Positions 1-6,171 of a DNA stretch of 9,494 bases are shown here, piece by piece. The DNA comes from CAZJQT01 sp964548655. Its GTDB lineage: Bacteria; Patescibacteriota; Saccharimonadia; Saccharimonadales; CAZJQT01. Position 1 is the first letter of the stretch. Every line of letters begins with the position of its first letter. The translations under genes were made by a program, and so were the position numbers. Location of the stretch: NCBI GenBank assembly GCA_964548655.1, contig CAZJQT010000018.1, positions 1 to 9,494 of the forward strand, given 5' to 3'. The notes under the pieces were generated by a model. The model was not told where the DNA came from. It made no database searches and saw nothing but the letters and a program-made list of their open reading frames with translations.

Positions 1-2
1 TT

Positions 3-74
3 AGTCTTTGTAAGGGGTGCCCGTTTGGTCCGCACAAGGTGCCAAGCGGGAGGATCATTCCCCAAACTGCTTAA
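3..74 (+). CDS. Possible C-terminal end of an unrecognised upstream protein (partial)
   Basis: A plus-strand frame is open from the window edge to a TAA at 72-74. It gives about 23 residues, including CKGCPFGPHK followed by a short PSGRII stretch. Two cysteines in a CxxC arrangement, with a nearby histidine, could hint at a metal-binding tail, but I do not recognise a family. Another plus frame is also open from base 1 to 114, so the coding assignment is uncertain. The rpmE promoter begins 25 bases after the TAA, which fits a gene ending here. It could equally be non-coding DNA. Confidence 0.25.
   Translation, partial: SLCKGCPFGPHKVPSGRIIPQTA
20..50. other. Imperfect inverted repeat (possible hairpin)
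   Basis: CCCGTTTGG at 20-28 pairs with CCAAGCGGG at 42-50. This gives nine pairs, one of them G-T, around a 13-base loop. No T-tract follows on either strand, so it is not a standard intrinsic terminator. It overlaps the possible reading-frame end listed at 3-74, and may be chance. Confidence 0.3.
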
Positions 75-99
75 TTTGTTACTAGACGAGCATAACAGA

Positions 100-128
100 T
101 TGACACTTGTTTAGCAACACCGTATAAT
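100..128 (+). promoter_or_regulatory. Consensus sigma70-type promoter of rpmE
   Basis: A perfect TTGACA at 100-105 and a perfect TATAAT at 123-128 are separated by the ideal 17 bases. The expected transcription start is near 134-136, only 2-4 bases before the rpmE ATG at 138. The mRNA should therefore be leaderless or nearly so. No Shine-Dalgarno sequence stands before this ATG, which agrees. A strong promoter fits a ribosomal protein gene. Confidence 0.85.
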
Positions 129-137
129 GGCCGAGTT

Positions 138-479
138 ATGAAGAAAGACCTGCACCCATCTGACTACCGGCCAGTCGTGTTTCAAGACCTCAACAACAAC
201 ACGACTTTTTTGACACGCTCAACAGTTGCCACTGAGGAATCTATTAAATTGGACGGCATTGAGTATCCACTAGTCAAAGTTCACATATCGTCTGCTTCAC
301 ACCCCTTCTTTACCGGCCAAGAGAAATTGGTTGATATTGAGGGTCGTGTCGATAAGTTCAAGGCTCGCCAAGAAGCTGCCAATGCCCGTAAAGAAGCTAT
401 GAGCCAAGCTGCCAACAAAAAGACCAAGCGAGTGGCTGCCAAGACCGCCAAAGCCGAAGAAAAAGCAAACGCTAAGTAA
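138..479 (+). CDS. rpmE2: 50S ribosomal protein L31, type B, with a basic C-terminal extension
   Basis: This is a component of the large ribosomal subunit at the bridge to the small subunit. The L31 signature is clear: MKKDLHP start, YRPVVFQD at 10-17, FLTRST at 24-29, EYPLVKV at 42-48, SSASHPFFTG at 51-60 and GRVDKF at 69-74. The CxxC zinc ligands of the other L31 type are absent, so this is type B (RpmE2/YkgM-like). Family members usually end soon after the VDKF segment. This one continues for roughly 35 residues rich in Ala, Lys and Glu (about 78-113), probably a flexible or helical rRNA-contacting tail. The ATG at 138 is fixed by the family start and by the promoter just upstream. The gene is closed by an intrinsic terminator. 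Confidence 0.95.
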   Translation: MKKDLHPSDYRPVVFQDLNNNTTFLTRSTVATEESIKLDGIEYPLVKVHISSASHPFFTGQEKLVDIEGRVDKFKARQEAANARKEAMSQAANKKTKRVAAKTAKAEEKANAK

Positions 480-491
480 CTACGATTTCAT

Positions 492-528
492 AAAACACCA
501 GGAACATAAACTGAACCTGGTGTTTTTC
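492..528 (+). terminator. Intrinsic terminator after rpmE
   Basis: An 11-bp perfect stem (492-502 with 516-526) encloses a 13-base loop and runs into T5 at 523-527. Four A bases on the left arm let the reverse strand act as a terminator too, though no minus-strand gene reads toward it. It separates rpmE from prfA, so prfA probably has its own promoter. Confidence 0.85.
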
Positions 529-530
529 TA

Positions 531-546
531 TATATAAGCTTATATA
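531..546. promoter_or_regulatory. 16-bp perfect palindrome before prfA
   Basis: TATATAAGCTTATATA is a perfect palindrome lying between the rpmE terminator and prfA. Its right end overlaps TATACT at 543-548, a five-of-six match to a -10 box ending 10 bases before the prfA ATG. No good -35 element is seen at 16-18 bases. It could be an operator over a promoter, or simple AT-rich sequence. Confidence 0.35.
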
Positions 547-548
547 CT

Positions 549-552
549 GGAG
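549..552 (+). promoter_or_regulatory. Shine-Dalgarno site of prfA
   Basis: GGAG stands six bases before the ATG at 559, good spacing for ribosome binding, and it supports that start. It contrasts with rpmE, lepB, the LCP gene and the membrane-protein gene, which lack such a site. Confidence 0.6.
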
Positions 553-558
553 TGAGCC

Positions 559-1614
559 ATGAGCAACAAAGAACAAGAATTGAGGCAAGAGCTAGAACAG
601 CTGCAAGCTAAGTTACAAGATGCGGCCATCTTTAGCACGCCCGAATATCCCAAACTGGCAAAACGACTTAGTTATTTGCAAGAAACTTTGACGTTGTTTG
701 ATGAAAAAGCCCGTCTAAAAACAGTTTATGATGAAGCTAAAGAGCTAGTTATGGGCGGTGATGAACTGGCTGAACTGGCGCAACAGGAATTAGATGAAAC
801 CGACGATAAAATACAGGCGATCGAAACTCAGCTGCAAGAACAACTAACTCCCAAAGACCCCAATGACGAACGCGACTCAATTATTGAAATTCGGGCGGCG
901 GCAGGTGGCGATGAAGCTAGCTTGTTTGCTGGTGAGCTATACAAAATGTACGTCCGCTGGGCCGAAACGCACAACTACAAAACTGAACTTATCAGTGAAA
1001 GCCCAAGCGAAGCTGGCGGTTTTAAAGAAGTTATTTTTGCTATCCATGGCAATGAAGCCTATAAGAATCTCAAATTTGAAGCTGGTGTACATAGAGTTCA
1101 ACGCGTGCCAGTTACCGAAAGCCAAGGCCGCATCCACACTAGCACCGTGACGGTGGCAGTTATGCCGGAAGCCGAAGAAACTGATGTTGAAATCAAGGAT
1201 TCTGACCTAAGGATCGATGTTTTTCGCTCTGGTGGTCATGGTGGTCAATCTGTTAATACGACCGATTCAGCCGTGCGCATAACTCACTTGCCTACTGGTC
1301 TAGTGGTAGCCAACCAGGATGAAAAATCGCAGATAAAGAACAAAGCCAAGGCCATGAGCGTACTTAGAGCACGCTTACTGCAGATGAAGATTGACGAAGA
1401 AGCCAAACAGCTAAGTGACGCTCGCAAAAAATTAATCGGCACCGGTGATAGATCGGAAAAGATTCGCACCTATAATTTCCCTCAGGACCGTATAACTGAT
1501 CACCGTATTGGCTATAGTCGCAGTAACATCCCGGTCGCCCTAAATGGTGAGATTGATGACATCATAGAAGCTCTGCAGACTTATGAGCACCAGTTACTTA
1601 ATAATGAAAATTGA
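559..1614 (+). CDS. prfA: Peptide chain release factor 1
   Basis: This class I release factor recognises UAA and UAG in the ribosomal A site and triggers peptidyl-tRNA hydrolysis. Its 351 residues fall within the usual 350-360 range. An N-terminal helical coiled-coil domain (about 1-100) is followed by the conserved GGDEA segment (116-120), the codon-recognition tripeptide PVT at 184-186, and the catalytic GGQ at 228-230 within SGGHGGQSVNTTD. PVT is the RF1-type motif (RF2 has SPF), so this is RF1. The gene ends in TGA, so UGA is a stop here and RF2 should exist elsewhere in the genome. The downstream prmC overlaps its 3' end, an expected pairing because PrmC methylates the GGQ glutamine. The ATG at 559 has a GGAG site six bases upstream. 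Confidence 0.97.
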   Translation: MSNKEQELRQELEQLQAKLQDAAIFSTPEYPKLAKRLSYLQETLTLFDEKARLKTVYDEAKELVMGGDELAELAQQELDETDDKIQAIETQLQEQLTPKDPNDERDSIIEIRAAAGGDEASLFAGELYKMYVRWAETHNYKTELISESPSEAGGFKEVIFAIHGNEAYKNLKFEAGVHRVQRVPVTESQGRIHTSTVTVAVMPEAEETDVEIKDSDLRIDVFRSGGHGGQSVNTTDSAVRITHLPTGLVVANQDEKSQIKNKAKAMSVLRARLLQMKIDEEAKQLSDARKKLIGTGDRSEKIRTYNFPQDRITDHRIGYSRSNIPVALNGEIDDIIEALQTYEHQLLNNEN

Positions 1615-2413
1615 AACTTGGCTTAAGCAATCTGAGCATCAACTAGAACAGGCTGGGATTGGCACAGCCCGTTTGGACATACTCGTTTTGCTGCAAGACG
1701 TCTTATGCAAGGATAAATCCTACCTGCTGGCTCATCCTGAGACCAAACTGGATTCAAAAGTTTTGGAGCGGTTAGATAAAAGTGTTCAACGCCGGACTAG
1801 GCATGAACCATTAGCATATATTCGCGGTAAAACCGAGTTTTATGGCCGTGAGTTTGTTATTAACAAAAACGTTTTAGAGCCGCGACCAGAGTCAGAAACC
1901 ATGATAGATTTATTGAAGTCTCTAGACCTTAGCAAGACACCACATATCGCTGACGTTGGTACTGGTTCTGGTGCGCTTGGTATAACAGCTGCTCTAGAAA
2001 TCCCCGGTAGCACGGTTGAATTGATTGATATTGATGACGGATGCCTTAAAGTTGCCCGACAAAACTGCGTACTACACAAAGTTACGGCGCAACTCTATGA
2101 GGCCAATCTAATCGCCAGAAAACAGCGTGATTACGACGTAATTTTAGCTAATCTGCCTTATGTGCCAGACGACTACACCATTAATGAAGCTGCTGCTATG
2201 GAGCCCAAAATTGCTATTTTTGGCGGAACTGATGGTTTGGATATTTACAGAAAATTGCTTGCACAAATTGTTAAGTCTGAGCAAAAACCAGAGTTTGTTT
2301 TAACAGAATCTTTGCCCTTCCAACATTTGTCATTGGCTAAAATTGCCGAAACAGCCAATTATCGACTATCCAAAACTGACGATTTTATTCAGTTGTTTGA
2401 AATTATTGAGTAG
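1604..2413 (+). CDS. prmC: Release factor glutamine N5-methyltransferase PrmC/HemK
   Basis: This SAM-dependent enzyme N5-methylates the glutamine of the GGQ motif in release factors. From ATG 1604 it has 269 residues, close to the family norm. An N-terminal helical release-factor-binding domain (about 1-75) is followed by LEPRPESE (91-98, the family's PRP[DE][ST]E-like element), the SAM motif I ADVGTGSGALG (116-126), and the catalytic motif IV NLPYVPD (183-189), then GGTDGLDIYR near 207. The family usually has NPPY; NLPY here is the form typical of KsgA/Erm methylases. An in-frame ATG at 1583 would add seven residues. I prefer 1604 because MKIETWL fits the family start, with an 11-base overlap with prfA. 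Neither start has a clear Shine-Dalgarno, so translational coupling to prfA is likely. The TAG stop overlaps the stop of the convergent protease gene. Confidence 0.93.
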   Translation: MKIETWLKQSEHQLEQAGIGTARLDILVLLQDVLCKDKSYLLAHPETKLDSKVLERLDKSVQRRTRHEPLAYIRGKTEFYGREFVINKNVLEPRPESETMIDLLKSLDLSKTPHIADVGTGSGALGITAALEIPGSTVELIDIDDGCLKVARQNCVLHKVTAQLYEANLIARKQRDYDVILANLPYVPDDYTINEAAAMEPKIAIFGGTDGLDIYRKLLAQIVKSEQKPEFVLTESLPFQHLSLAKIAETANYRLSKTDDFIQLFEIIE

Positions 2414-3572
2414 GCGCGGCCTGCAGGGTCACGGAAACAACTTGCTGTTTGCCATCGCGCACGACAGTTAAACTAACGTTGTCACCAACCGAAAAACGGC
2501 CAAGTAGTGAACTCAAACTGTTGTTCTCGTCTACGGCAGTATTGTTAACCTTAGTTATGATGTCTTTTTCTTTGAGGCCGGCTTTATTAGCCGGACTACC
2601 TGAGACAATTGATGACTGGCTGCCACCCGGAGCAATGTAAGCGCCGCGTTTGACGCTTAGGTTGTACTGGTAAGCTAAATCGTCAGTTAATGAAACGTAG
2701 TGAACTCCCAGATACGGGCGTTGGAATTTACCGGTTGCAACCACACTCTTGATCAAACCTTTTAAGTCATTGACTGGGATAGCAAAGCCAATGTTTTGGG
2801 CGTTACCGGCAATGGCCGTATTCATACCAATAACTTCCCCGTTAACGTTTACTAAAGGTCCGCCTGAATTACCTTCATTGATAGCCGCATCGGTCTGGAA
2901 AAGGTCTTGCAGGTTTTCGGTGCTGGTTTGGTCACCAGCCTGAACGTCGCGGCCAAAACCGGAGATAATACCTGAAGTAACGGTGTTTCGGAACTGACCA
3001 AGAGCATTGCCAATGGCTACTACTTTGTCACCTACATTAACTAGGCTGGAATCACCTATTGCAGCCGGGGTAAGAGTTTTACCTTTTTTATCTTTAATTC
3101 GCAAAAATGCAACATCTAGCGGATCAGAATCATTAGTCTGGCCGACAACTTCTACGCTATCAAGCTTGGTGCCATCAGATAACGTTACGCTAACACTACT
3201 TGAACCAGCCGGCACAACGTGTCGGTTGGTCATGATCAGACCATCTGCACTTAAAATAATACCGGTCCCAGCGCTTTGCTGTTGTGACGGCTGAGCAAAG
3301 CCAAAGAGATCAGACTGAACCGATTGGCTGGTAACATTAACTGACACCACGCTGGGTCCAACTTTTTTAGCAATATCGCTGATCAATTGGCTTTCACTGC
3401 TGACAATTTGCTGGCTGGCTTTATTAATGCCGCTACCAGTCTGAAGATTGTGATTGGCTAGCCAGCCGCCGCCAAAGCCCGCTACCGCACACACCATCAC
3501 TAGAAGTATTTGGTTGGCAGCCTTGTGTTTATTTGGCGCCCATGGCAACACTTTTTTATTGTCATTACTCAT
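2403..3572 (-). CDS. HtrA/DegP-family trypsin-like serine protease with one PDZ domain
   Basis: This is a membrane-anchored extracytoplasmic protease that degrades or refolds damaged envelope proteins. From the ATG at 3572 it has 389 residues: a short cytoplasmic segment, one membrane anchor (about 21-38), a low-complexity linker, a protease domain (about 65-280) and a single PDZ domain (about 285-385). The catalytic triad is visible: His118 in TNRHVV, Asp153 in DPLDVAF and Ser236 in GNSGGPL. The frame stays open to an ATG at 3662, but that would overlap the upstream membrane-protein gene by 44 bases and add a non-conserved leader. A GTG at 3584 is a serious alternative, because AAGGGGG lies five bases before it (393 residues). 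It is probably cotranscribed with the upstream gene, which ends about 46 bases before the ATG. Its stop overlaps the convergent prmC by 11 bases. Confidence 0.94.
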   Translation of the reverse strand: MSNDNKKVLPWAPNKHKAANQILLVMVCAVAGFGGGWLANHNLQTGSGINKASQQIVSSESQLISDIAKKVGPSVVSVNVTSQSVQSDLFGFAQPSQQQSAGTGIILSADGLIMTNRHVVPAGSSSVSVTLSDGTKLDSVEVVGQTNDSDPLDVAFLRIKDKKGKTLTPAAIGDSSLVNVGDKVVAIGNALGQFRNTVTSGIISGFGRDVQAGDQTSTENLQDLFQTDAAINEGNSGGPLVNVNGEVIGMNTAIAGNAQNIGFAIPVNDLKGLIKSVVATGKFQRPYLGVHYVSLTDDLAYQYNLSVKRGAYIAPGGSQSSIVSGSPANKAGLKEKDIITKVNNTAVDENNSLSSLLGRFSVGDNVSLTVVRDGKQQVVSVTLQAAPTQ

Positions 3573-3618
3573 TTGATCTGCCACTTTAACCCCCTTTGCT
3601 TTAGATTTGCTTAAAATT

Positions 3619-4368
3619 CTAAATTGGGCGGTCACCCCAGTGCGAAAACACCAGAACAACAATTACCACGGCTATCATTATAAATATAATTTGCCGGCGC
3701 ATAAAAGTAGACAAACGATCGTTTTCATTTAAATAATACAAGCCGCCTAAACCGAAGCCGAGAACCGTTAAAAGAAGAGTTGGTTGGGCGACAACACTAT
3801 AAAAAATCAGCCAATGTCCGCTCAGCCACATCAGTCCAGCCGCAAAATAGCCCCAGGTTTGCGCAAATAAGGGCGTATAGGGTTCATCAAAACTAGACAA
3901 GTAGTGACGCGCCGTCAGATAGCAAATAGACCAACCCGCCAATACCAAGGTGGCCAGTGGTGCAGCCGGCCAACCAACAAATAGCGCCATTAGTGCATAA
4001 GTCTGGCCAACAATAGCCTGCAAAGATATGCTAAGCACGCTACGACCGGGTTTAATAGCTACTAACCAGACACCGTACAGAGCCGCCCAAGCTAGTTGGA
4101 AAGAAGCTTCAAAGCTGTGGGTCATAAAAACTATAGTGGCTAAACCGACCATAAGATCAACGGCGTTAGCCCTAATATTGGCAGGCCAAAAACGCGGCTT
4201 GACGGCGAGCATGCGCCATTTGCTAAGCAACAAGACTATGACAGCCAATTGAACAAAATGCATTCTGACCAGTACATATAAAAGTAATGGCAAAAAAGCA
4301 CTTATCAAGATATGTAAGATGTTAGCGAAACCCTTTTTGGGTTTCAGTTTGTCAATTATCGGTCTCAT
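3619..4368 (-). CDS. Unrecognised polytopic membrane protein
   Basis: This 249-residue, strongly hydrophobic protein has about eight or nine membrane-spanning segments, roughly at 15-34, 37-50, 68-84, 89-105, 111-130, 134-151, 168-192, 196-213 and 226-243. The N-terminus (DKLKPKK) is basic, suggesting a cytoplasmic start. A polar loop near 158-166 (SSFDEPYTP) and another at 214-225 (NENDRLSTFMRR) are the most distinctive non-membrane parts. I see no transporter, protease or glycosyltransferase motif and do not assign a function. It lies directly upstream of the HtrA-like gene on the same strand, with a short gap and no terminator between, so the two probably form an operon and may act together at the membrane. 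The ATG at 4368 lies 11 bases after a perfect TATAAT and has no Shine-Dalgarno site. Confidence 0.8.
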   Translation of the reverse strand: MRPIIDKLKPKKGFANILHILISAFLPLLLYVLVRMHFVQLAVIVLLLSKWRMLAVKPRFWPANIRANAVDLMVGLATIVFMTHSFEASFQLAWAALYGVWLVAIKPGRSVLSISLQAIVGQTYALMALFVGWPAAPLATLVLAGWSICYLTARHYLSSFDEPYTPLFAQTWGYFAAGLMWLSGHWLIFYSVVAQPTLLLTVLGFGLGGLYYLNENDRLSTFMRRQIIFIMIAVVIVVLVFSHWGDRPI

Positions 4369-4379
4369 GGATGCTCAAT

Positions 4380-4385
4380 ATTATA
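4380..4385 (-). promoter_or_regulatory. -10 box of the membrane protein-htrA operon
   Basis: Minus-strand TATAAT ends 11 bases before the ATG at 4368, predicting a start of transcription only about five bases upstream of the start codon. The best -35 options at 16-18 bases (such as TTTCTT) are poor. An AT-rich imperfect inverted repeat lies in the spacer at about 4386-4405. The gap between this gene and the LCP stop has no terminator, so read-through from the LCP gene may also feed the operon. Confidence 0.55.
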
Positions 4386-4422
4386 GCTTTAATACCTTTA
4401 TTAAGAAATTATGGCCTGGGCA

Positions 4423-6066
4423 TTAGGTTTGGTCAGACCCTAGGATGATAACAAAGTCAGCGTCACCAGGGTTTATAGAGTTATCGGGCAACGAATTAAC
4501 GGCTGTCAGGTTAAGGCGCTGTTCCAAATAGTGCTTAGTGTACTTCTTTTGCCCAGAACGTAAATCAACCAGTATGGTTTTGCTGTAGGTCTGAGTCGGT
4601 GCATTACCAACAGAAGTTACGTTGTAGCCATAAGATTTTAGTTCGTCCTGTTTTTTGGTGCCCAAACCGACTGTGGTCGTGCCATTTAAGATCATTATCT
4701 TGGCGTTTTCTTGGGCCAGGTAACTATCTTTCAAAGCATTACGGACATAGTTTTGAATCTCAGAAAAATCAGTTAAACCTTTGCGCGGACGCACAATTGA
4801 AAGACCATCTACATTATCGGTCGTCACAAAATTGTTCGGCGGGTCAGCCAAGCCAATTGAACCGATATTATTGATGTCTTTACCCAACTGATAGAGACGC
4901 ATCATTTCATTGGTGGTGAGATTGGCGCTGATATGATTGCCAAAATTATCTAAGAGTTGCGATACCTTCAGTGGGTTAGAGAATGTTCCTAGGCTAAACA
5001 CTTTGCTTTTAAGGGCAATAATCAACAGTCGCTGACGTTCAGTACGGTCAAAATCGCCGCGCTGACTGGTTTCTCTGGAACGGGCATAGAAGGTTGCTCG
5101 TTGGCCATCAAAATGCTGCTGACCGGCTTTAACGTCAAGTACGTAAGTTTTGTTGCGGATGTCATCCCACAAGACTTCGTGGACGGTGTTTTGCGGATCA
5201 ACGTTGATATCGACGCCACCGACTGTATTAACGGCTTGTTCAAAGCCGTGCGCATCTATCAGCACGTGGTAGTGAATCGGTATACCCATGTCTTTAGACA
5301 CTTCTTTTTCAACGGCGCTCAGACCATACTCGATGGCATCTTTTTCACTGTATTTCTTATAAAGGGCAGCGTATTTATTATTGGCGTAAACTGAGTTAAT
5401 CTTCATAAAACCAAAGCCATCTGGTTTGACCCAGAGATCGCGCGGGATACTGAGTAGTGCGGCTTGTTTCTGGACTGGGTCAATACTAGCGATCATCATC
5501 GTATCTGATAGATCGGGCGCCTGATGACCATCACCGCCAATCCCAAGCACCAATATGTTTACCCGGCCATCGCCCTCGCCTTTTAATTTGCTGGGGTCAA
5601 CATTGGCTTGCAAGGCAGCTGCACCGCCTCCGCCGTGGAATACTTGGTGGAGTTTCCAAATGCCCTTAGCAAACAAAAAGCCGACAATCAAAACGGCTGT
5701 TAGTCCAACTCCGATGCCACTACGCAAAGCTATTTTTTTCCAGTTACGTTTTTTCTTTTTTTTGGGCGCAGGCGTCAGTGACAGATCAATTTTGCCATTT
5801 TTATCACGCTTGGGCTGCCTATCTAGACGCTGTCGGAGTGAAGATTCTATAACTGGCTGTCTAACCGAGTGAAAGCCATCGTCAGCTTTAAAATTATCTA
5901 GCCTAGTGTGCGATAAAAACTGCTGGCCGCGACCAGTGGCTTGAGCAGCAGAATTTGGCAAAGGTTGGCGCTGGCCATTATGAGACTGACGGCCAGTGTG
6001 TGCCACAAAACCATCAACTGACCCAATTGGCCTCTTCTGAGGTGGCTTCTTGCTATTATTTTCCAT
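4423..6066 (-). CDS. LytR-CpsA-Psr (LCP) family cell-wall glycopolymer ligase with LytR_C domain
   Basis: LCP proteins transfer polyprenyl-phosphate-linked glycopolymers onto peptidoglycan outside the membrane. The 547 residues are arranged as a long polar cytoplasmic tail (1-100), a lysine cluster (102-111), one transmembrane helix (about 112-133), an LCP catalytic domain (about 165-355) and a C-terminal LytR_C domain (about 450-545). Visible LCP hallmarks are NILVLGIGGD (170-179), SDTMM (187-191), SIPRDLWV (206-213, catalytic-type Arg209), YARSRET (327-333) and GDFDRTERQ (337-345). LytR_C begins near KIMILNGT (456-463). The family makes sense in a cell with a Gram-positive-type wall. The N-terminal tail is longer than in most LCP proteins and of unknown role. 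The lysine cluster is encoded by A8-G-A6, a potential slippage site. The gene is divergent from lepB and has no clear Shine-Dalgarno; a -10 box lies 16 bases upstream. Confidence 0.95.
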   Translation of the reverse strand: MENNSKKPPQKRPIGSVDGFVAHTGRQSHNGQRQPLPNSAAQATGRGQQFLSHTRLDNFKADDGFHSVRQPVIESSLRQRLDRQPKRDKNGKIDLSLTPAPKKKKKRNWKKIALRSGIGVGLTAVLIVGFLFAKGIWKLHQVFHGGGGAAALQANVDPSKLKGEGDGRVNILVLGIGGDGHQAPDLSDTMMIASIDPVQKQAALLSIPRDLWVKPDGFGFMKINSVYANNKYAALYKKYSEKDAIEYGLSAVEKEVSKDMGIPIHYHVLIDAHGFEQAVNTVGGVDINVDPQNTVHEVLWDDIRNKTYVLDVKAGQQHFDGQRATFYARSRETSQRGDFDRTERQRLLIIALKSKVFSLGTFSNPLKVSQLLDNFGNHISANLTTNEMMRLYQLGKDINNIGSIGLADPPNNFVTTDNVDGLSIVRPRKGLTDFSEIQNYVRNALKDSYLAQENAKIMILNGTTTVGLGTKKQDELKSYGYNVTSVGNAPTQTYSKTILVDLRSGQKKYTKHYLEQRLNLTAVNSLPDNSINPGDADFVIILGSDQT

Positions 6067-6082
6067 ATTTAACTACCAAAAT

Positions 6083-6111
6083 AGTATAGCGGTAACGGCT
6101 TAAAATCTAAA
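6083..6111 (-). promoter_or_regulatory. Promoter of the LCP gene
   Basis: On the minus strand TTTAGA (6111-6106, four of six) and TATACT (6088-6083, five of six) are 17 bases apart. The expected start leaves a leader of roughly nine bases before the ATG at 6066, with no Shine-Dalgarno site in it. It lies in the 105-base divergent region shared with lepB. Confidence 0.6.
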
Positions 6112-6154
6112 AACATAAGTTTCATTTACGGTGTCTAAAAACTGCAAAATGGGT

Positions 6155-6160
6155 TATAGT
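6155..6160 (+). promoter_or_regulatory. -10 box of lepB
   Basis: TATAGT (five of six) ends 11 bases before the lepB ATG at 6172, the same geometry as for rpmE, so the transcript should be nearly leaderless. No convincing -35 is seen at the right distance. TCTAAAAAC occurs twice in this divergent region (6106-6114 and 6134-6142), once over the LCP -35 and once near the expected lepB -35. Confidence 0.45.
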
Positions 6161-6171
6161 AGCCTCCTGTA

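Noticed and set aside
1..60. Possible minus-strand gene end, as the window starts with TTA (TAA on the other strand)
   Set aside because: The minus frame is interrupted by TGA within 20 codons and has no good start or ribosome-binding site.
863..1150. Additional long frames overlapping prfA, prmC, htrA, LCP, parA/parB and the surface gene
   Set aside because: All lie inside confidently assigned genes on other frames, have no family resemblance and no initiation signals.
3573..3662. Longer start for the HtrA-like protease (ATG at 3662)
   Set aside because: It would overlap the upstream membrane-protein gene and add a leader unlike the family; the ATG at 3572 or GTG at 3584 places the membrane anchor properly near the N-terminus.
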